This document shows positions 59,640 to 64,000 of a stretch of 64,000 bases of DNA, piece by piece. The translations under genes were made by a program, and so were the position numbers. The stretch lies in the NCBI RefSeq assembly GCF_003286085.1, contig NW_020825326.1, positions 1,302,001 to 1,366,000 of the forward strand, in the 5' to 3' direction. The notes beneath the pieces are model-generated. The model was not told the DNA's origin, searched no databases, and saw only the letters and a list, made by a program, of their open reading frames with translations. Position 1 is the stretch's first letter. Each line of letters begins with the position of its first letter. This DNA is from Drosophila persimilis (Eukaryota; Arthropoda; Insecta; Diptera; Drosophilidae).

Positions 59640-60400
59640 AAATTCCCGATTTGTTCCTCTGAAATTGTCTCAATCGGGCCAAATAAATATTGGCTTTCAA
59701 ATGATAAAATGGCCTGTTGTTAATACATCCAGATCGTCAATATCATTTGTAGCTGTATACAAAGGGCGTGAATTTAGTACTGCTTCAATTTGACATAATA
59801 GATTTGCCATTTCCTCAAAGGTTAAATTATTGTCCAAAATTACTCTTTATAAGTGATATTTACCTGATTTTACGCCAGCTTCCCAAATACCTTCGAAGTG
59901 AGGTCCTGCCGAGGGAATGAAATGCCACTCGATCTATTCTCTTTCTAATATTCGCACCACTTTTATATTGACCTTAGGGGCTCTTTGTCTTTCCCCGTCT
60001 AATTTGCACTAAGCTCCCAAAAAGTTGGTTCCACATTTTTTGCACATTTCCTTTTCTTGAGAAAAATCTTCTAAGTGCAGCTAGAAATGCATCTGAAGTA
60101 AGATCACTGACTACTTCCAAATGAATAGCCTATGTCGCCATGCACAGGAATACGGCAATATATCCCTTGTAGGATTTCTGCCCCCGGTTTTTAGAGCATC
60201 GGATATGGTGCGACATTGTAGCTCTGTGTTTCGGCAGATTTCCCATAATTTGTTCTGCAGTATTCTGTCGATACCTAGCACAGGTGACACACTCGTTTAG
60301 TTTTTTCTTTAAGAAATTTCTTAGCCCAAATATCCAAAACTTTCGCTGAATATAGTTTCGCATCAGATTAATTCCGCCGTGCAATGTTTCTTAATAATTA
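59640..60400 (-). pseudogene. roo-like integrase
   Basis: Zinc-binding region: H-G-G-I-N-L-M-R-N-Y-I-Q-R-K-F-W-I ... C-V-T-C-A-R-Y-R (60384-60280). Then, in other frames, F-I-P-S-A-G-P-H-F-E-G-I-W-E-A-G-V-K-S (59940-59880), which follows the catalytic Asp/Asn region, and I-E-A-V-L-N-S-R-P-L-Y near 59790-59760, D-D-L-D-V-L-T-T-G-H-F-I-I (59740-59700). The catalytic Asp part between 60130 and 59950 is badly decayed. Confidence 0.75.
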
Positions 60401-60599
60401 AAGACGTCAAGTGACACTTTTGCAATATACCTCCAACTCGTAACAATCCGTCTTTGTCTAAAAACGGATTTAAGCTTAATAGTTTATTTTTTGTTTCAAT
60501 TTTCTTTTAATTAATTAGGCTAGCTATTTCGGAACTGAATTGGATAGCTTGTTGTTTTTTTACTATTAATACTTTGGCGCTCTTAATCTTCTTCACCGT

Positions 60600-61750
60600 C
60601 AAAAATGGAGGAAATTCTTTCTTTTTGGTTTTGATTTGAATAAACCTCAATATGCAATGACTCTTTCTAGTTTATGCATACACGAATATTTTTGTACTTA
60701 TTCATAAAAAATGTTATTTTTTGCTACTACAATTTTGTGCCAACAACTAATTTTCTCCTTTCCTTTTCTTCAATTTCCTCTTTTGGCCAATGTTCCTTAG
60801 ATTTCGCCAACATTGAGGCCCTTTCCACCAAATCTTAAAATCTTTTAGCTTATCTCCACTAATGGCCCTTGATGCTACATCTGCTAGATTGTCTTCTGTT
60901 CTTACATGTCACCATTTAATTTCTTTAATTTATCTTACTTCGTCAGTTCGACACCTGATAAACTTGTCTTTATTGTCTCCATTCTTTATCCAGGCTAGAG
61001 TAATAGTAGAATCACTCCAAGCATAACACTCTACATTACTTCTAACTATCTACCTTGTCATACACTACGGCAGCATAAGCCTTTTCGGATGCATCGGAAA
61101 CCCATGAATTTGCATCGACTTATTGTGCTGACAATTTGGTCATCTTGGCATCCGAATGTTCTCTAACTCTGTTAAACTATCTTTAAACGAATTCCATTCC
61201 CGAGTATCCTATGCTGATAATTCTTCATCCCAATTTTTGTCTGCTAGTCAAAGTTTTTGAATAAACAATTTTCCGACAAATGTCACTGGAGACAACCAGC
61301 CTAAGGGGTCATACATCTTGGCTAAGGTAGATAATACTATTCTCTTGTTATGATTCTTAATTGGTTCATAATGGAAATCGAACCTAAACTCTTCTTTAAC
61401 CGGTTCCCATTGGAGTCCCAATGTTTTGACGGATTCATTCTCCTCAATTATTCTCTTGGTCATCTCTTACGCCTTCTATAATTTCTAGAATATTTGTTAT
61501 CCACTTTCTTAAGTTAAACCCAGCCTTATTCAACTCTCGGGTAACTACCTTTACATGCTTTTTAGCATCCAGTATCGAGCGGCACCTGTCATCAGGTCGT
61601 CCATATAAAAATCACTCTTTATGATTTCCCTAATTGCTTGATTTTTGCAGTTATCTGCTATTGGAACCTGCTATCTTTTTGGACCCTTGGTCTAACCCAC
61701 ATGATACCATTTAAACTTTTATTATACATTTCTTATACATATCATGCCTT
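60600..61750 (-). pseudogene. roo-like protease/RT/RNase H region
   Basis: The clearest piece is 61463-61248: V-K-T-L-G-L-Q-W-E-P-V, R-I-V-L-S-T-L-A-K-M-Y-D-P-L-G-W-L-S-P-V-T, BEL RT after the Y-V-D-D box. Downstream, W-V-S-D-A-S-E-K-A-Y-A-A-V-V-Y (about 61115-61070) is RNase H with its Asp. Upstream of 61463, M-M-T-G-A-A-R-Y and D-D-L-M-T (complement of 61580-61600) mark the region of the active-site box. Most other parts have stops. Confidence 0.7.
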
Positions 61751-63108
61751 CAGCATTTTGTGCAAAGGCGCTGTTTTTTAATAAACTGGCCTCTATCTAT
61801 CGGACTCATTCCCCTAAACTTATAGCAGTGAATTATGGTATGTCCTGCCATTTTACATAGCGGACAATTTTCTTTTATTTTGCCATATTGCACTACTTTT
61901 TTCAACGGCTTTTTATCCTGCGACGTGTAAAGAGAAGTGTACCGTTGTTCTAAAAATTTCATTACATCTGGCAATGGATCTCTTTTGTCCTTTTCATATG
62001 ACTTGCATATAATTGTAAGGCATCTTTGTTGAATTTTTTCAACACTATGTGCGCGAAAATCACATCAACTTCTTCTATTAATTGTGACTTTAATTTGATT
62101 AAATGTATTGACTCATTTATAGAATCAGAAAACCATTTAATATGTTTCGCTGAATCGTGATCTAGCAGCTGATCAGAAAAAAATTTGTCGTTTATTAGCA
62201 ATTAGCGGTCAGCAATTCCCAAGCGGCATTATAATTTTCTAGCGGCCCAGTTAAAAGGTGAGCTACCATACTCCGTGATTCACCCATTATCGCGATTTGT
62301 AAATAATTAAATCTTAGAGATGTACTCAGACTATCTCTGTTATGAATTAATTCACAAAATATTTGTGAAAAGCCGTCCCACTCTTTTTCTTCGCCCGAGA
62401 ATGTGGCTACTTCTACTTCCGGAAGATCAGGCAAACCGACATCTTTTTTGTCTTTGCCCTTTTAGTATCCATGCTGTTTCCCTCAGCTACGGTTTGCATC
62501 CTAACTTCTAGGTTGCTTAACATGCTTTTAATATCAAAGTCCAACTCGCCGATCTGCTCGTTGAAGCTGTCGTTTGTTTCATAGCTATGATAAAACTCCT
62601 CAATTTTTGAGCTCAGTTTTTTACTGAGGAACTCCAAAGGAAAGGAAAAATTCTCATTGTATACTCTCCCATTTTAGCCTGATCAAACCTCTGCATGGTT
62701 TGCTCTAAATACGTCTTCAGGTTTTCCACTATTCTGTCGATTTCCTCAGAAACTTTTTCTATGCTATTTTCCATTTTGGGCTTCCTTCAAAGTTCCAGTC
62801 TCCACTGATTGTAACATTTCTTTTTCTACCTTCCCTTTCGTTAGGGTTTCATTATTTTTGGGCTCTAAATACTTTTTATGTATGTTCTCTATATTTTTAA
62901 TGATTTTTTCATACTGCTGTCTCTTATAGTAGTCATAATCGACTAATCGACTGTTAACAGTGCAGAATTATTGCCTGTAACTTTGTGTTTAAGGTCTTCT
63001 AACCTTTGGCTTACATCGCTGGTCAAATGACCAGCTTCAATCTTCTTAATTTCTTTTGCTATCGCTGCTTGAGCATCTAATAGATTTATTATTTGATCCG
63101 ATAACATC
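61750..63108 (-). pseudogene. roo-like gag (DUF1759-type)
   Basis: A likely start at 63108 gives a Leu/Ala-rich coiled coil (M-L-S-D-Q-I-I-N-L-L-D-A-Q-A-A-I-A). TAG at about 62947 and a shift follow. Later pieces: 62637-62413 (coiled coil), 62434-62195 (P-E-V-E-V-A-T-F-S-G, W-D-G-F-S-Q-I-F, R-F-N-Y-L-Q-I-A-I, G-P-L-E-N-Y-N-A-A-W-E-L-L: DUF1759), 62201-61962, and 61974-61750 with Cys/His finger C-P-L-C-K-M-A-G-H-T-I-I-H-C and a terminal C-x-x-C. This gag domain is typical of BEL/Pao. Confidence 0.8.
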
Positions 63109-63174
63109 TTACTTTAATTTTTTAACTTAATTAGGCCTAAACACAAATTGAGATATGAGACTTAGCTGATGAAT

Positions 63175-63375
63175 TCTGCTTCTGCTGTTGTTGTTACTGC
63201 TGCCGCTGAAGTTGCTGTCGCTGCTGCTGGTGTTGCCTCTGCTTAAGTCGCTGCTGCTATTGTCGATGCTGCTGATGTCGCTGGAGGTATTGTCACTGCT
63301 GCTGATGTCGATGCAGCTGGTGTCGATGCGGCTGATGTCGCTGCTGCTGGGTTCGCTGCAGTTATTGTCGCTGGC
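63175..63375 (+). repeat. GCT/GTC triplet-repeat leader
   Basis: About 60 imperfect triplets of GCTGCTGYTGTCGCTGCTGC type. On the element's own strand this is CAGCAGCGACAT-rich, as in the 5' region of roo. Confidence 0.85.
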
Positions 63376-63599
63376 ACAGTGGGCACACAGAAACCAATTT
63401 ATTTATCTATCTTTTCACAGTCACAGCTATTTTGCCACTTGTATTTTTTTTTTTTTATTGCTTGCCATTATGAATTTTCGGATGTTTCGGATTATTAATT
63501 TTTTATTTTGTTTTTCGATGTTTCGGCCTCGAAAACGCCACAGTACAATAGATATAAGTTAACGTACCCAATTCTATTGAGCTCTTATACGAGTTGTAA

Positions 63600-63790
63600 A
63601 GAATCTTTGGCTTTCTAATACGAAAACAATTTCAATCTTGGGCTTCCGCCTAATTGGTTGTTTTTAAGAGATATACAATCTCAATCTTTGGCCCCACCAC
63701 AAGCTCAATCTTTGGCTTCCGCCTAATTGATTTTTAAGATATACAATCTCAATCTTGGGCTGCTGCCACAATCCCAATCTTTGACACTTG
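63600..63790 (+). repeat. Short direct repeats CAATCTTGGGCTTCCGCCTA
   Basis: Five CAATCTTKGGC-type motifs. Two nearly identical 70-bp units (63635-63705 and 63706-63760) include TTCCGCCTAATTG and TTTTTAAGAKATACAATCTC. Located in the leader between the candidate primer site and the triplet repeats. Confidence 0.8.
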
Positions 63791-63810
63791 TAGTGGCGCC
63801 TGTCCAACAA

Positions 63811-64000
63811 AAATATCGCAAAACCGTCCCACGGTTTCCCCTTCCCTTAGACCTGCACCTTGCACTTTTAGGGCAGTTACGCGTTAGCAAAAATTACATA
63901 AGCTTACAGCGGCAACTGTCAATGTGTGGTGAGAAAAAGGGAATGAGAGAACCAAGTGCTCAAGCGGAAGGAGAGTGGCTTGTGCCTGTCTTTTCAATTG
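63811..64000. other. Edge sequence, possible roo-like 5' LTR
   Basis: Would be the LTR if the GGCGCC at 63795 is the primer site; no LTR start is inside the window. No coding signal. Confidence 0.35.

Larger units (their letters stand above)
58975..63810 (-). mobile_element. roo-like BEL element (minus strand)
   Basis: Order on the minus strand: triplet-repeat leader (63370-63180), gag (63108-61750), RT and RNase H (about 61700-60600), integrase (60400-59640), and a poorly open 3' region (59460-58980) where roo has an env-like gene. roo-type leaders with CAG-like repeats and BEL domain order fit. LTRs are not confirmed: GGCGCC at 63795-63800 beside TGTCC could mark the primer site and LTR end. 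Every frame is broken. Confidence 0.7.

Overview
This window looks like insect, almost certainly Drosophila, heterochromatin. I found no host single-copy gene, tRNA, rRNA, CRISPR array or operon. Nearly everything recognisable is a transposable element or a broken piece of one, and many pieces sit inside others. The Drosophila call rests on three DINE-1/mini-me-like elements with (GTCY)n tracts, a copia-like remnant, Bari-, S- and rosa-like Tc1/mariner elements, a CR1-clade element, LOA-, Jockey- and R1-clade non-LTR elements, and a roo-like BEL element. All family names are from remembered motifs; no database was searched.

Layout. 1-880: CR1-clade fragment (minus). 1255-2146: DINE-1-like copy. 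2230-3966: copia-like remnant. 3967-4590: second DINE-1-like copy. 4591-14202: block holding an S-like Tc1 element, a foldback segment, a second Tc1-like family, a Ty3/gypsy element split by a Transib-like transposon, a LOA remnant and the start of an unfamiliar element with CCCAG ends. 14203-15563: a related CCCAG element carrying a spliced, DUF4806-like reading frame. 16776-26097: a second, nearly identical copy of most of the block, at an offset of 11,893 bp. 26906-27301: third S-like end. 27492-33114: Bari-like element invaded by a hAT element, which is itself invaded by an intact Tc1-like element. 33117-35440: third copy of the MPGK-type Tc1 family, split by a rosa-like element. 35484-36828: hAT element with TTCGTTC-type ends and an 8-bp target duplication. 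36845-37432: third DINE-1-like copy. 37433-43230: Ty3/gypsy remnant split by a 4.2-kb CR1-clade element. 43240-49108: BEL 3' part, LTR-like sequence with a minisatellite, primer site, and gypsy gag and protease. 49140-57505: LOA-clade element interrupted by a Jockey-clade piece and an almost complete R1-clade element. 57506-58970: BEL RT/RNase H (plus). 58975-63810: roo-like BEL element (minus), with a triplet-repeat leader.

The genes do not form a pathway. What links them is insertion history: exact target duplications (TA, CGCTG, CTAAAATG, and an imperfect 13 bp) give the order of events. Almost all coding regions carry frameshifts, stops or lost catalytic residues. The one clear exception is the 334-codon Tc1-like transposase at 28908-29912. 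The most unusual items are the recent 9-kb duplication, the CCCAG/DUF4806 element family, and the intact Tc1-like element lodged in a hAT zinc-finger codon.
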